DNA of 64,000 nt, from assembly GCF_003265705.1 (NCBI RefSeq), contig NW_020312785.1:129152486-129216485 (forward strand). The letters run 5' to 3'. Every line of letters begins with the position of its first letter. The first letter of the stretch is position 1. This stretch comes from Callorhinus ursinus. Lineage: Eukaryota; Chordata; Mammalia; Carnivora; Otariidae. Shown in pieces: positions 23,001 through 34,920 of this stretch. A model generated the notes under the pieces. The model searched no databases. It was given only the letters and a program-made list of their open reading frames with translations, and was not told the origin of the DNA. The translations under genes and the position numbers were made by a program.

Positions 23001-24877
23001 ACATCATTAAGGCTGTTCATTTTGGGGAGTTTGTTCTAAATATTTGTCCTCTTTTTTTCCCATTTCACCTCACGAGTGAAAGAAAGGGAGGTCTTCTTAC
23101 GGTGGAAGCCAGCATGTTTGCGTGCATGTGCGAGAGGGAAGGAAAGAGAGAATTACCCGTATGTTTATATTGGCCCATTTCTAAGCCACCTGCACTTGAG
23201 TTTGCAGATACCTACTCCACTGCCCTTTTATCCATCTTCTAACAATCTGCTTTGTGTTTTAATCATTTGTTGTTGACCCTCCTTCTGTCTGGGAGTTTTA
23301 TGAGAATAGACAGTAGACATTTTTGTGACTCTTGTAGGAATTTTCTACATAGCATAATACTGAACAACTACGGTCTAAATGGATACTTTTTAATTGGTTT
23401 ATTGTATTATCTTAAAACACACTAAAATTTATCTTATACTCTCAGTTCCATGTCTAGCAGCCCCAAAGCCACTGAAATTTTCCTTTACTTCCCTTTGGAG
23501 AGGCAGTTCTTCTCCAGAACCGTGTCCTGTATGTACACTTTGCACTTTAAAGCAAATGTGTAAGGGTCTCTCGAAGTGAGGGATGGCTCTGATTAACATG
23601 GTTGTTGCTGAAGGACAAAGGTATTTTGCTCTACCAGACTGGAACTCGGAGGCTCATTGCTTTGTCAGCCTGCCTGCTCTAGCAGCTGTCTGCTCCTTGG
23701 CTGAGTACAGACGAGCGTTCTGTCCTCGGATCGGGTTTCTCCGGGGTGGGGACCAGGGTCGGCCCGGGCTCTGCTGCTGCCCCTCCTCCACTGCTGTCGG
23801 CAGCACCTCACGAACTTCGTTGTTGTGCGGAACAACTCTCCCCTGCTCTGATTTTGTTTCATCGTTTTAGCACTGTCTTAGTTGGTGTGCCTCCTCGTGG
23901 CTTTGTGTGGTGCTCATTGTTAATGTTAAGTGCACATTAACAAAACACTAAGATGGCTAAATATTGACAATGCTTTTGGTTAACTAAATTCTGGTAGAGG
24001 TATAATTAGTGGTTAAAAATCCACTGGATTTTAGTGGCTAGCCTGAGTTTATGTTGGAATTCATTTTACCTCCTGCTTATGTGGTGTTGAATGTGCCTGT
24101 TTGTGACTCTTTATAAACTGTGAGCCCGGGTTCTTAAAAGAAGCACAACCCAACCAAGCTGCCAGATAAACCAATGAGGAGATGTGTTTCCTTCCAAAAT
24201 CCTTCCATCTTTATATGCTGTAAGGCATAAATCCCATTTAAATAAAGCCAGAAAGCCATTTAAATGGTGTTTTTAAAAGAATATTAACCTGGTATTTTTT
24301 AACTTCTTGAAAGAAACCCAGACAGTATCTAAAGTAGCATGTACACTGTATTTTTTAACTACTGCATATAGCAACAAATATCAGTTAAGCATATAACTAA
24401 TGGTAAATATTTCCTGAACTAAAACCGGGGTACATGGTTTGATAGTTTTTGGAAATGATAATACCATATTGAACATGCAAGATCATACACATAAACTCAA
24501 ATTTTGTTGATTTAGCAAATGATGACTTAACTAAGAGCTACATGGTAGTGTTTGGGATATCTGGTTAACAATACTGCCAGGAGACTGGGCAGGCCAGGCA
24601 GAGACCCTTCGGGTTTCTTTCTGCTCAGTGAGAATTGGATGTAGGCATTGTATTTGTGTATGTATTGATGTATTCAGAGGATTTTTGGTTTATTGATAAC
24701 TCCTAAGGATTGTCACAGTGAAGTACTTAGGATTTCCCCCTAGATAATTTTATTCTGTCACTGCTCTAACCCAGGTTGTTAGATTTCTGTAGTCCCCTAA
24801 TTAGGCTATATGCTTCATTCATTGAAGATTGAATTTGTAGCTTTCTATTTCTGAATAGGTTGATGTTTTCAGTATTT
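20056..24877. other. Long repeat-poor intronic stretch
   Basis: Almost 5 kb free of recognisable SINE or L1 copies, unusual for this window. No exon, RNA gene or strong ORF was found. A CpG-dense patch at 23641-23870 is the only compositional feature. Confidence 0.5.
23641..23870. promoter_or_regulatory. CpG-dense patch, possible regulatory element
   Basis: I count 13 CpG dinucleotides in about 230 bases, with a GC-rich core (ggtcggcccgggctctgctg), inside an intron where CpG is otherwise rare. No SINE or other repeat explains it. It could be an intronic enhancer or alternative promoter, or an undetected retrocopy fragment; function is inferred from composition only. Short open frames across it on both strands look incidental. 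Confidence 0.35.
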
Positions 24878-24894
24878 AGAGTTTTCTACTTCTT

Positions 24895-25087
24895 TTTTTT
24901 TTTTAAGTTGATGGTATTTTTTTTTTTAACTTTTTATTTATTCATGAGAGAGAGAGAGAGAGGCAGAGGGAGAAGCAGGCTCCCAAGGAGCAGGGAGCCC
25001 GATGCGGGACTAGATCCCAGCACCGTGGGATCATGACCTGAGCCGAAGGCAGACGCTTAACCATCTGAGCCAGCCACCCAGGCGCCC
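24895..25087 (-). repeat. Can-SINE with 17-bp target duplication
   Basis: Two T runs at left, attcatgagagagagagaga, head complement gccagccacccaggcgccc. AGAGTTTTCTACTTCTT at 24878-24894 and 25088-25104. Confidence 0.97.
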
Positions 25088-25199
25088 AGAGTTTTCTACT
25101 TCTTAAAACAGTGACTATTTTTTCACTTCACTCCTGTAGGTGCAAAGCAGTTAAAATCTAAATTGTTTGGTAGGCATTTAAGGTCCTCTGATTTATTCT

Positions 25200-25401
25200 T
25201 TATTTTTTTATTTTTTTAAAGATTTTATTTAATTGACCCAGAGAGAGACAGCGGGAGAGGGAACACAAGCAGGAGGAGTGGGAGAGGGAGAAGCAGGCTT
25301 CCTGCCGAGCAGGGAGCCCGATGCGGGGCTCGATCCCAGGACCCTGAGATCATGACCTGAGCCGAAGGCAGTCACTTAACCAACTGAGCCACCCAGGCGC
25401 C
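25200..25401 (-). repeat. Can-SINE with 15-bp target duplication
   Basis: Poly-T, tttaattgacccagagagag, ggctcgatcccaggaccctg, head complement at right. CCTCTGATTTATTCT at 25185-25199 and 25402-25416. Confidence 0.97.
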
Positions 25402-25539
25402 CCTCTGATTTATTCTCATTTAGTCTTTCCAACTACATTCCTGCAGAAGACACATGTCTGTACCAAGAAAGTTGTATATATATATTTTTTTAACCTTTTT
25501 TGGGAGATTATAACTTTACCCTTCATTATATTTCTGAAA

Positions 25540-27790
25540 ATTTTTTTGTTCATTGTATGTGTTTAATTGAAGTATTATTGACACAGTGTTATGTCAGCTG
25601 CAAATGTAGAACATAGTGATTCCACGATTCTATATATTTTGCATTGCTCACCACAGTAAGTGTAGTTACCATCTGTCACCATACAAAGATAATACAATAT
25701 TATTGAATATATTCCTTTTGTTCCACTTTTTAGCCCTGTGACTGACTTGTTTTATAACTGGAAGTTTGTACCTTTTAATTCCTTTTGCCCATTTTGCCCA
25801 TCCTCTACTCCCTTCTTCTCTGGCAACTACCAGTTGTTTTGATTTGTTTCTTTTCCTGTATCTAGGAGTCTGTTTCTGTTGTTTGTTCATTCACTATTTG
25901 CTTTGTTTTTAAAGATTTCACATATAAGTAAAATCACACAGTAGTTATCTTTCTCAGCCTGACTTATTTCACTTAGTGTAATACCCTCTAAGTCCATCCA
26001 TGTTCCCGTGGATGCAAGGGTTCATTCTTTTTTTGGCCGAGTAATATTTCATTGTATGTGTATACCACATATTCTTTATCTATTCATCTATCAGTGAACA
26101 CTGAAGTGTTTTCTATTGTAAATAATGCTACAGTAAACACTGGGGTGCATAGGTCTTTTCAAATTAATGTTTTCTTTTTCTTTGGTAAATACCCAGCAGT
26201 GGATTTACTGGATCGTTTGGTATTTCTATTTTTAATTTTTGAGGAACCTCCATACTGTTTCCCACAGTGGCTGCATCAGTTTGCATTCCCACTCACAGTG
26301 CAGGAGGGTTCCCTTTTCTCTACATCCTTCCAACACTTGTTATTCTTGTCTTTTTTATAATCATTGTGACATATGCAAGGTGATACTCATTATGGTTTTG
26401 ATTTGCATTTCCCTGATGATGAGTGATGTTGAGCATCTTTACATGTGTCTATTAGTCATTCTTCTTTGGAGAAATGTCTTTTCAGGTCCTCTGCCCATTT
26501 TTAAATCAAATTATTACCTTTTTTTGGTGCTGAATTGTATGAATTCTTAAGTATTTTGGATATTAACCCTGTGGATAGTCATTTGCAAATGTCTTCTCAT
26601 TCTGTAGGCTGCCTTTTCATTTTTTGATAGTTCCTTTCCTGTGTAGAAGCTTTGTATTTTGGGGTAGTCTCAGTGCTTTATTTTTGCTTTTGTTTCCTTT
26701 GCCTGAGGAGAGCTGTTGAGAAAAATATTGCTAAGGCCCACGTCCAAGAGATTACGGCCTATGTTTTCTTTTTAGGAGTTTTATGGTTTCTGATCTTACA
26801 TTTAAGTCTTTAATCCACTTTATTTTTGTGTATGGTGTAAGGAAGTGGTCTAGTTTCTTTCTTTGGCATGTAGCTGTCCAGTTTTCCCAACACCACTTGT
26901 TGCAGAGACTGTCCTTTCCCCATTGTGTAGTCTTTCTTTGTTGTAGATTAATTCACCATATAATTGTGAGTTTATTTCTGGTTCTCTATTCTTGTTCCAT
27001 TGATCTATGTCTGTTTATGTCCCTGTACCATATTGTTTTTATTACTACAACTTTGAAGTATAGTTTGAAATCTGGGACTGAGATACCTCCAGCTTTGTTC
27101 TTTCTCAGAGTTGCTTTGGCTGTTCACGGTCTTTTGTGGTTCCATTCGAATTTTAGGATTGTTTGTTCTAGTTCTGTGAAAAATATTCTTGGTATTTTGG
27201 TAGGGATTACATTGAATCTGTAGATTGCTTTGGGTAGTATGGGCATTTTAACAATATTCCTCCAATCCAGGGGCATGGTTTGTTTTTCTGTTTGTATCAT
27301 CCTCAATTTGTTTCATTAGTGTCTTTCAGAGTATAGGCCTTTCACCTCCTTGGTTAAATTTATTCCTAGATATTTTATTATTTTTGGTGCAATTGTAAAT
27401 GGGATTGTTTTCTTAAGTTCTTTTTCTGCTACTTCATTATTAGTGTATAGAAATGCAACAGATTTCTGTATCCTGCAACTTTACTAAATTCATTTATTCT
27501 GATAGTTTTTTGGTGGAGTCCTTAGGGTTTTCTGTATATAGGATCATGTCATCTGCAAGTAGTCAACAGTTTTACTTATCAACTGGATGCCTTTTATTTC
27601 TTTTTCTTGTCTGACTTCTGTGGCTAGGACTTTTAGTACTATTTTGAATAAAAATGGTGAGAGTGGATGTCTTCCTCTTGTTCTGATCTTAGAGGGAAAG
27701 CTTTCAGTTTTTCACCATTGAGTAACGTTAGCTGTGGGTTTGTTACATGTGGCCTTTATTATGTTGAAGTATGTTTGTTTGCTTTCATTT
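25540..27790 (-). mobile_element. L1 LINE (L1M type), antisense, 3' UTR plus ORF2 C-terminal half
   Basis: On the minus strand, 27306-27124 encodes an L1 ORF2 segment ([23 protein letters not shown]). Further left is the antisense of the ORF2 end and a 3' UTR (gaagtattattgacacagtg near 25567). It has stops and frameshifts throughout and is not functional. The plus-strand frame at 26783-27223 is its shadow. Confidence 0.85.
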
Positions 27791-27819
27791 TTAGTTTCTA
27801 AAAGCTCCTCTTTCTTTTC

Positions 27820-28140
27820 TCCCTGCCCCCATTTTATTGAAATATAATTATATCATTGTATTAGTTTAGGGTGTAGAACATAGTGATTTGATGACTTTAC
27901 CACAGTAAATTTAGTTAACATCCATCACCTCACATCATTTGTTTTTTTCTTATGAGAACTTCTAAGATCTACTCTCTGATAGCAACTTTCAAATATATGA
28001 CACAGTATTAACTATAGTCACCATGCTATATATTATGTCCCCAGAACTTTTTTATCTTGTAACTGGAAGTTTATACCTTTTGACTACCCTCACCCATTAT
28101 CACCATGCCACCCCTACCCTCCTTTGTCTTTTCTGAATAC
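27820..28140 (-). mobile_element. Second L1 3' UTR fragment, antisense
   Basis: cattttattgaaatataatt, gtgtagaacatagtgatttg and tcttgtaactggaagtttat repeat the 3' UTR layout already seen at 25560-25770, so this is a separate L1 3' end lying beside the first. Confidence 0.75.
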
Positions 28141-31100
28141 TTTTTTGTTTTAGCCATATCCTTGTTTCATCAGTGCAGTATCTTCTATCTCTCTGGATAT
28201 TAGTAATTCCATTTATTTTGAAATTTTCTTTGTAATTTCTGTTTTCTCTAACTGGCTGTCTTCTAGTTTGTTTTGATCTCTGCCATTTTAGAGAAGAATC
28301 ATGTTCCTTGGTTATCTGTTAACTTGGTTAGGGAGCCTTTAATTTTATTGAGGTCTGTCCTCTAGGCTGTTCACATCCCCCAAAGGAGAGTGTCTGGAGG
28401 GTGAAGGCCAAGCTTTGTTCTGGGAGCTGAGAAAGAAAACTGGGGATCTTATTGTTGGCCATACATAAGCTCATTGTCAGTACAGCACCTCTGCCCTCAT
28501 CCATATTAATGTCCCCTGGTTCAGAGACCCTCAGTTTTAAACCTCTCCAGAAAATAAACCCCAGTCTGACAGGATTTCTATTGCTGTGTAACAAACTACC
28601 AAAACTTTAGCAGTTCAAAACAATATACACATTTTAGTATGTACAGTTCACATGGGTCAGGAGTCAGGGCACAGCTTAGACCTCTGTTCAGGATCTTTTA
28701 GGCTACAGTCAAGGAACCAGCTAGCCTGTGTGTTCATCTCTCGCTCAGGGTTTGCTTCCAAGCTTATGTAGTTGTGACATAGTTTACTTCCTTGCAGCTG
28801 TAGGACTGAAGTCAGTTGCTCCTAGAGGCCACAGCAGTTCTCTAGCCCTCTCTGTGGGCAATTGACATCATAGCAGCTTGCTCCTTCAAGGCTAGTAAGA
28901 TAGTCTCTCTCTTGTCAGCTAAGACCGAATCTTATATAACGTTAAGAATTTATAGAAAACATAACCTGATCCAGGGAGCGGTGTCCTATCAACTTTGCCT
29001 TATTCTCTTGGGGAGAAGCAAGTCAGAGCTTCTGCCCATGCTCATGTGGAGGAGATCAGAGTGTATGGGGCGGGGGGGAGGACATCATGCTGCCAATCTT
29101 AAAATTCCACCTGTCACACAGGGTCTTGGAATTGGACCACTTAGACACACTTCTAACCAATCCTTATTTTAGAACCTTCCCCTGCCTTATTCTCAACCTC
29201 CTTGGGCACCACAGATTCCTGAGTCTTTAGGAAGGGTTAGGTAGTCTACCTGGGCTTGATTTTTGGCTTTCTTCACAGCCAGTTTAGGATTCAACTTCTT
29301 GGGTATGTTGAGTCCTTTACCACTTGCCCATTTGCCTCCTCGCTTCCAAACTTCTGTTAATATTATCTCCTTCCTTTTCTTCCCATCTTCATAGGTTTAT
29401 GCCTTTAAAAAAATATCTTTACTGTCATGTTATCGGAGTTTGGGAAAGGTGGTACATGTATTCAGTCTGTCATCTTTATGTGTTCTGAGATAGTTGTCTT
29501 CCCCTCCTGGTCCAGTACTTAAATTAGGGTGGTTTTTTTTTTTCCTTTTAAGAGGGAAAGAAATAAGATTAAAATTTCCCCTCTTTTTTTCATTTTTCAT
29601 GTCCTTCTCTTCTTTAACCTTATTTTCCAATTGTATATGTGGGCTGTTAGCCACATTTTGTACCTCTCAGCTGAGCTCCTCACCTTCAGCTTGGAACGGG
29701 TGCTGCCTCCTCTCCTTTAGTCAGAACTTTTCTTGCCATTTGGCCTTTTCCATAAAACTTAGCCTGAATAGGCCTATACCTTAGCAGTTAGTTCTGCGAG
29801 TGTTTTTCATATAAAATTGGAAATTACTAGCTGACATTTTTGTTAGGACTCTTGTCTGTTGGGGTGTTATGCTTTGCACTTCTCTGTTACTAAATATTAA
29901 ATGATGAGAATCCTTTTAGGAAGCACCTGATATGAACATGAGGTAGCATATGCACTGCGTCTGTGTTAATTTACAAGCCAGAATGGTAGCTGGTCAGTGG
30001 CCACTGGTGAAAGTCATGTGTGTGTGTCTGCTTACCAGTGCTAGGAGTAAGCTTTAAGTTAGACTTGGGCGGCTGTGAAATGTCACATGTGGGTGCTCCA
30101 GCTTGGGTCTCTTTAGCAGCTGCCACAGCACCTAGTTTTGTTAAAGCAGTTGCTCCGCTCCTCAGCTAGAAGAGTATGTGTAGACAGCAGGACAGAGATT
30201 TGGTGATGACATTGAGCAGCGAACAAGAGGCCAGAGCAGATTCTCCCCTCCGAACATAGCCCTGTATTTGACCTACAGGGCATAGCCTCCCTCATTCACA
30301 CTCTCAGCCCTTTGCAAATATAAACAGCCTTCGCCTTTCTCTCCTGGCCAGCTGGGGCCAAGAAAGAAGCCAGTGACTCTCCAAGTGCAGTAAATAGCTC
30401 TCCTCACCTCCTGACCCTGTGATTTCCTGGTGGTTCTGAGCTGTAGATCCTGCAATGGAGAGGGAGGGAACAAAGGTTGCAGAGGCCTCAGCTTCACAGA
30501 GCATTGAGCAGTGGGTGATACTGTATCCTCAGGCAGGAGTTAACCTCCATTTCAGTGCAGGTCATTCATTCCAATGATTGCTGGACCTCCCAGTGCCAGT
30601 GTGGACTAGAATGGAATGAAATGGAGTGGAGTGGACCAAACAGACTTCTGAGCTGGGGAAGTAGGTGTCATGTTCTGTACCTCCTTTTTAGCCTCTCCCC
30701 CCCCCCGTTAAAGTTCTTTAAAAAAATTGTGTTGCTTATTCTTTTTGCAATTTAAGAGCATAACATTTGGACTATTACTCAGTTGAACTGATGCTTGTTT
30801 CCCAAAACCATCTTTGGTTTTCATTAAGCTGGGGGTTCTCAGTTTTTGGAGTTGTCATATTATTATTAAAATCCCCTCTCCTCCACACTACGTAGTACTC
30901 CGTATGATATATACTTATTTTTTAGTTAATTCATTGCTTACAAAAAAAAAAAACCTGAATCAATTTTTAAGTTTTAATAACCCCTCTTAGCAGGTCACAA
31001 GGTTTTCTTGTTCCTAACTCTAGCGTCCATCCAAATGTAAAAGAGAAATGAAACAATAAGGTAGGAAAGGCAGAGTAGTAAATGTGATTAAACAAAATTG

Positions 31101-31160
31101 GTGGGGAGTCCAAAGACAGATAATTTTATTGGAAACCTAATGGATGTATTGGAAAAATAA
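28141..31160. other. Intronic stretch with one uncertain ancient repeat
   Basis: At about 28575-29200 the text (attgctgtgtaacaaactac, ttagcagttcaaaacaatat, ggtcaggagtcagggcaca) resembles a widespread ancient mammalian repeat whose family I cannot name safely. From 29200 to 31160 nothing is recognised beyond short homopolymers and an ATGGA-rich spot near 30610. Confidence 0.45.
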
Positions 31161-31490
31161 TATCACTGTAGGAAAGCCTGGGTGGTATTGACCAGAAGTG
31201 TGACTTCCTAGCTTTAGGATTTTGTACAGACCCATCACTTAACCTTCTGAATGCTTCCCCATCTTTAAAATGGGAGTAACGAGGGGTGCCTGGGTGGCTC
31301 AGTCAGTTAAGTGCCTTTGGCTGCTTTGGGCCCTCTGCTCAGGAGGGAGTCTGCTTCTCCCTCTCCCTCTGTGCTCGCTCTTTTCTCTCAAATAAATCTT
31401 TAAAAAAAATAAAAAATAATAAAATGGGAATGATGTTACCTCTCCTGATACAAAAGATTTGGGTAAAGGTTAAAAAGTTTATGAAAGAAT
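31160..31490 (+). repeat. MIR relic split by a SINE
   Basis: Left part: cagaagtgtgacttcctagc, ccatcacttaaccttctgaa, catctttaaaatgggagta. Right part after the SINE resumes with atgatgttacctctcctg. This is the MIR order. Confidence 0.6.
31283..31420 (+). repeat. Can-SINE, internally deleted, with 9-bp target duplication
   Basis: Head ggggtgcctgggtggctcag is followed almost at once by ccctctgctcaggagggag, so most of the central tRNA-related box is missing. AAAATGGGA at 31267-31275 and 31421-31429. It lies inside a MIR. Confidence 0.93.
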
Positions 31491-32284
31491 GATTAAAAAT
31501 GATAAATTTCTCTGCAAATGTTAGGGTATTTTTCTGCTTTATCTACTTTTTAAGGCACAATTTACCCGCAGTTAAATCCACCCACTTCAGATGTTTCATG
31601 TTTTAATAACTTAGATAAATTGACGATTAGATATCTCGACTGTTTAGTCATTGAACAGATAGATCATCTTAGCTAGCCATTGGTATTTGGTGGGTGTGTC
31701 TGCTGAGTAGGCTGTCATATCCTTCTGCCTTGTTTTGAAAAATATTTGTGTGCTGTTGTTGTATAAACTTGAGCTCCTTTGCTTTATACTGTTGGAGGGT
31801 TTGCAGTCTCACCCTGGGTTCAGTCTGTCTCTCAGCACCCTATCTGGAGCATGGTAGAAAGAAGAGGTTAGGAGAGAGGGCCTGAATTGAAGAGAGCAGG
31901 GAGGAGATGGCAGGAAAGAGCAATACTGTCAGTGGAAGCTTTTATAGTAGTAGGGCCAAATCTGTCCTTTAATGGGACCCCAGGACACCTTAACCCCATA
32001 ATAGTTACTGATGGCTTTCACAGGGCTCTGAGTTGGGGATGGGAGCAGTATTATTCATTTTCTGTGAATGACTGTTTTAGATCTTCACCCAAAGATGCAG
32101 TAAATCACTGGGTCACTGTTGAAAACATATTTAGGGCCCTGACAGGCAGGAGTGAACTTGTCAAAAGTCACCCCTCCGAGACCCTTAGCAACTTTATTCT
32201 AAACCACAGCCTATGAAAACTGGGCTTAAATTGCCTAGATTGAATATCCTGCATCCCCTCAAGTTTAAAAGCCTGGCTTTCCAT

Positions 32285-32510
32285 GGGGCACCTGGGTGGC
32301 TCAGTTGGTTGGGTGTCTGCCTTTGGCTCAGGTCATGATCCCAGGGTTCTGGGATCGAGTCCCGCATCAGGCTCCTTGCTCAGCGGGGAGTCTGCTTCTC
32401 CCTCTGCCCCTCCCCCTTCCCCTGCTCATGCTTGCATGCTCTCTCTCCTCTCTCTCTGAAATAAGTAAATAAAATCTTTACCAAAAAAAAGTTTTTTTAA
32501 AAAAATAAAT
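32285..32510 (+). repeat. Can-SINE with imperfect target duplication
   Basis: Full-length copy with a long mixed A/T tail. AAAAGCCTGGCTTTCCA (32267-32283) is echoed by aaaagcaagcctggttttcc at 32511-32530. Confidence 0.94.
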
Positions 32511-32579
32511 AAAAGCAAGCCTGGTTTTCCAGTCAGAAACCCTCCTTACCAGGGTAACCACAGTTACTTTCTTTCTCTC

Positions 32580-33580
32580 TTAGTTGACTTTATTACTAGG
32601 TGAATTTGATTCCATTTCTTCTACCCTTTGTTACATTCTTAAGAATGGAAATACATTGTTGTTATAAAATAAATCCCCTGCATCTCATCCTGCAGCTATA
32701 ACCATGATCAATAGTTTGGTTATATTGTATGTTTTATAATGAAAATGAGATTTTTTGCATACTGTTGTGAAATCTGCCTTTTCACTTCACATTACATAGT
32801 GGATTTTTAAAAACCCTGTTGAGTATGTATACCTCATGTCATTTAAGAGCTGCATAGGATACTGCTGTATGGTTGGTTGTACCACAGTTTAACCTATCTC
32901 CTATTGATAGTTCATTCCAAACTTGTTTCATCATACGTAAGGTTCTTGTAAATATCCTGATACTATAGCCATGTGCGTGTGTCCATTATTTCTTGAGGGT
33001 AAGCTCCGAGACGCAGAATTTCTGTCAAAGAGTGTACTGGATTTATATTTGATTATACTTAATCACAGTCTATGATTACTAATTTACTCTCCCACCAGCA
33101 ATGGAAAAGAATACCTATTTCATCAGTTAACACAGATTTCCAGTCTTTTAAATGTTTGCCAGTCTTGGGGCGCCTGGGTGGCTCAGTCAGTTTTAAAGTG
33201 TCTGCCTTCAGCTCAGGTCATGATCCTCAAGGTCCTTGGATAGAGCCCCTGCTTGTGCTCTCCTGCTGTCTGTCATGTAAATAAATAAAATCTTTAAATG
33301 TTTGCCAGTCTGATAGGTAAATGTGCTTCGTGTTTAATTTGCATTTCTTTGAGTCTAAGTAAGATTGAGAACTTATTGGCCATATGAGTTTCTTTTGAGA
33401 AAAGCCCGAGTCCTTTATCCATTGCAGTTAGTATATTTCAAGTTTTTTTCATAGTCAAGAAATTAGCCCTTAATCATGTACTGCAGTTCTCTTCCCTCCA
33501 CCCTTTTCTAATCTTGCTCTTACAGATTTTCAGTTTTTATGTAATCATATCTGTTCATCTTTTCCTTTGTGTGTGTCCAA
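32580..33580 (-). mobile_element. Old L1 3' region, antisense
   Basis: gctgcataggatactgctgt, agtttaacctatctcctatt, tactctcccaccagcaatgg and gtgcttcgtgtttaatttgc, cttattggccatatg are common in antisense L1M 3' regions. It is split by a short SINE at 33167-33292. Confidence 0.6.
33167..33292 (+). repeat. Can-SINE, internally deleted, with 19-bp target duplication
   Basis: Only 126 bases: head, gctcaggtcatgatcctcaa, then directly gagcccctgcttgtgctct and the tail. TTTAAATGTTTGCCAGTCT is perfect at 33047+100 (33147-33165) and 33293-33311. Confidence 0.96.
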
Positions 33581-34227
33581 CTTCAGTGGTGTCTCAGCTT
33601 TGCTTTCCCCAGAAAGAGAGTCTTAAGATGAGAATTCTAATACAAGTAGTTTTTTAGTGGTGTAAGGAACAAAGGTTAGAGGTGGGAAGGAAGACAGGGT
33701 AGGAAGGACTGTCAGTACCAGCTCCCACAGTGAAGGTTGCCAAAGGGAACTCGGGGGGTATTGGATAAAGCATTTACCTCAGAATTGTCCCATTCCACCA
33801 TCAGCTATTGGTTGAGGGTTGTTCCTGGGGAGTGTTCACAGAACAACCTAAACTATGTGGTGTGTAAAGCAGCAACCACCATTTATCAAACTCTGGTCTA
33901 TCTGGGGGCTGGCTGGGGCGGCTGGAACTATCTGAAGGCTTCCTCACTCACCATGTCTGGTGCCTGGGCCAAGAAAACTCAAATGGCTAAGGGCTGGAAC
34001 ACCTGGGGCTTCTCATTCATCCCTTATATTTGGTCTTTCCACATGGTCTCTCCAGTAGGTAGGCTTTAGGGTAGTCACACTTCTTACATGGACTTTAGGG
34101 TTTCCGAGGTGCAGAGAGACAAACAGCTTCTAGTTCCTGCTTAAAACATTTTTTTTTTAATATCAGATGGGAGTAAAATACTTTTTAAAATTGTTGCCCA
34201 GTTATGCTGATATTAAAGTAATCTACC
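33581..34227. other. Intronic stretch, unassigned
   Basis: Includes a GC-richer part at 33880-34060 (ggctggctggggcggctgg). Possibly an old LTR or DNA repeat, but no family is recognised. The plus-strand frame at 33737-34069 shows no known protein. Confidence 0.4.
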
Positions 34228-34920
34228 TAGCCTTTCTCAAACCTTTTTTGTTTTAGGACCCCAGTATGTACTCTTAAAAATTATGGGCCCCAAAGAGCTT
34301 TTGTTTATATGGCTCATTATTATGGATTTTTACTGTATTCGAGATTAAAGCTGAAACATTAAAAATATTTACCATTCATTTTAAAATAAAACATGCTTAC
34401 ATTTCTAATGAAAATAACATTTTCCAAAGCTAAAACACTTAGAAGAGTGACACTGTTTTACATATATGCAAATTGCTTTAATGTCTGACTTAAGACAACT
34501 GGATTTTTTATTTGCTTCTGCATTCAGTCTGTTGTCATGTCACACCTCGTGTAGTCTCAGGAAAACTTCACAGTACAAATGTGAGAGAATGAGAATTAAA
34601 AAGGCAAATACTGGGGCACCTGGGTGGCTCAGTCGTTGAGCGTCTGCCTTCGGCTCAGGTCGTGATCCCAGGGTCCTGGGATCGAGCCCCGCATCGGGCT
34701 CCCTGCTTGGCGGGAGGCCTGCTTCTCCCTCTCCCATTCCCCCTGCTTGTGTTTCCTCTCTCGCTGTGTCTCTCTCTGTCAAATGAATGAATGAAATCTT
34801 TAAAAAAAAAAAAAAAAGGCAAATACTGTTTAGAATTGTGAAAATAGTTTTGACCTGTGGGCTTGCTGAAAGGGTCTTCGGAGAAGTGCTGATCTAGCCT
34901 TTCCCAGATGTGAATGCCAG
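34228..34920. repeat. hAT-type DNA transposon relic split by a SINE
   Basis: The text gggccccaaagagcttttgt, attgctttaatgtctgactt, cattcagtctgttgtcatgt, gaaaatagttttgacctgtg and the terminal tctagcctttcccag (left edge tagcctttctcaaacc) follow a common mammalian nonautonomous DNA element. The family name is uncertain. Confidence 0.5.
34613..34811 (+). repeat. Can-SINE with 15-bp target duplication
   Basis: Near-consensus copy (gggctccctgcttggcggga, cttgtgtttcctctctcgct). AAAAAGGCAAATACT at 34598-34612 and 34812-34826. Confidence 0.97.

Noticed and set aside
23583..23870. 95-codon frame in the CpG patch
   Set aside because: No recognisable domain, no splice context, and frames are open on both strands simply because the patch is GC-rich.
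26783..27223. 146-codon plus-strand open frame
   Set aside because: It is the shadow of an antisense L1; the minus strand at 27124-27306 gives the L1 ORF2 protein.
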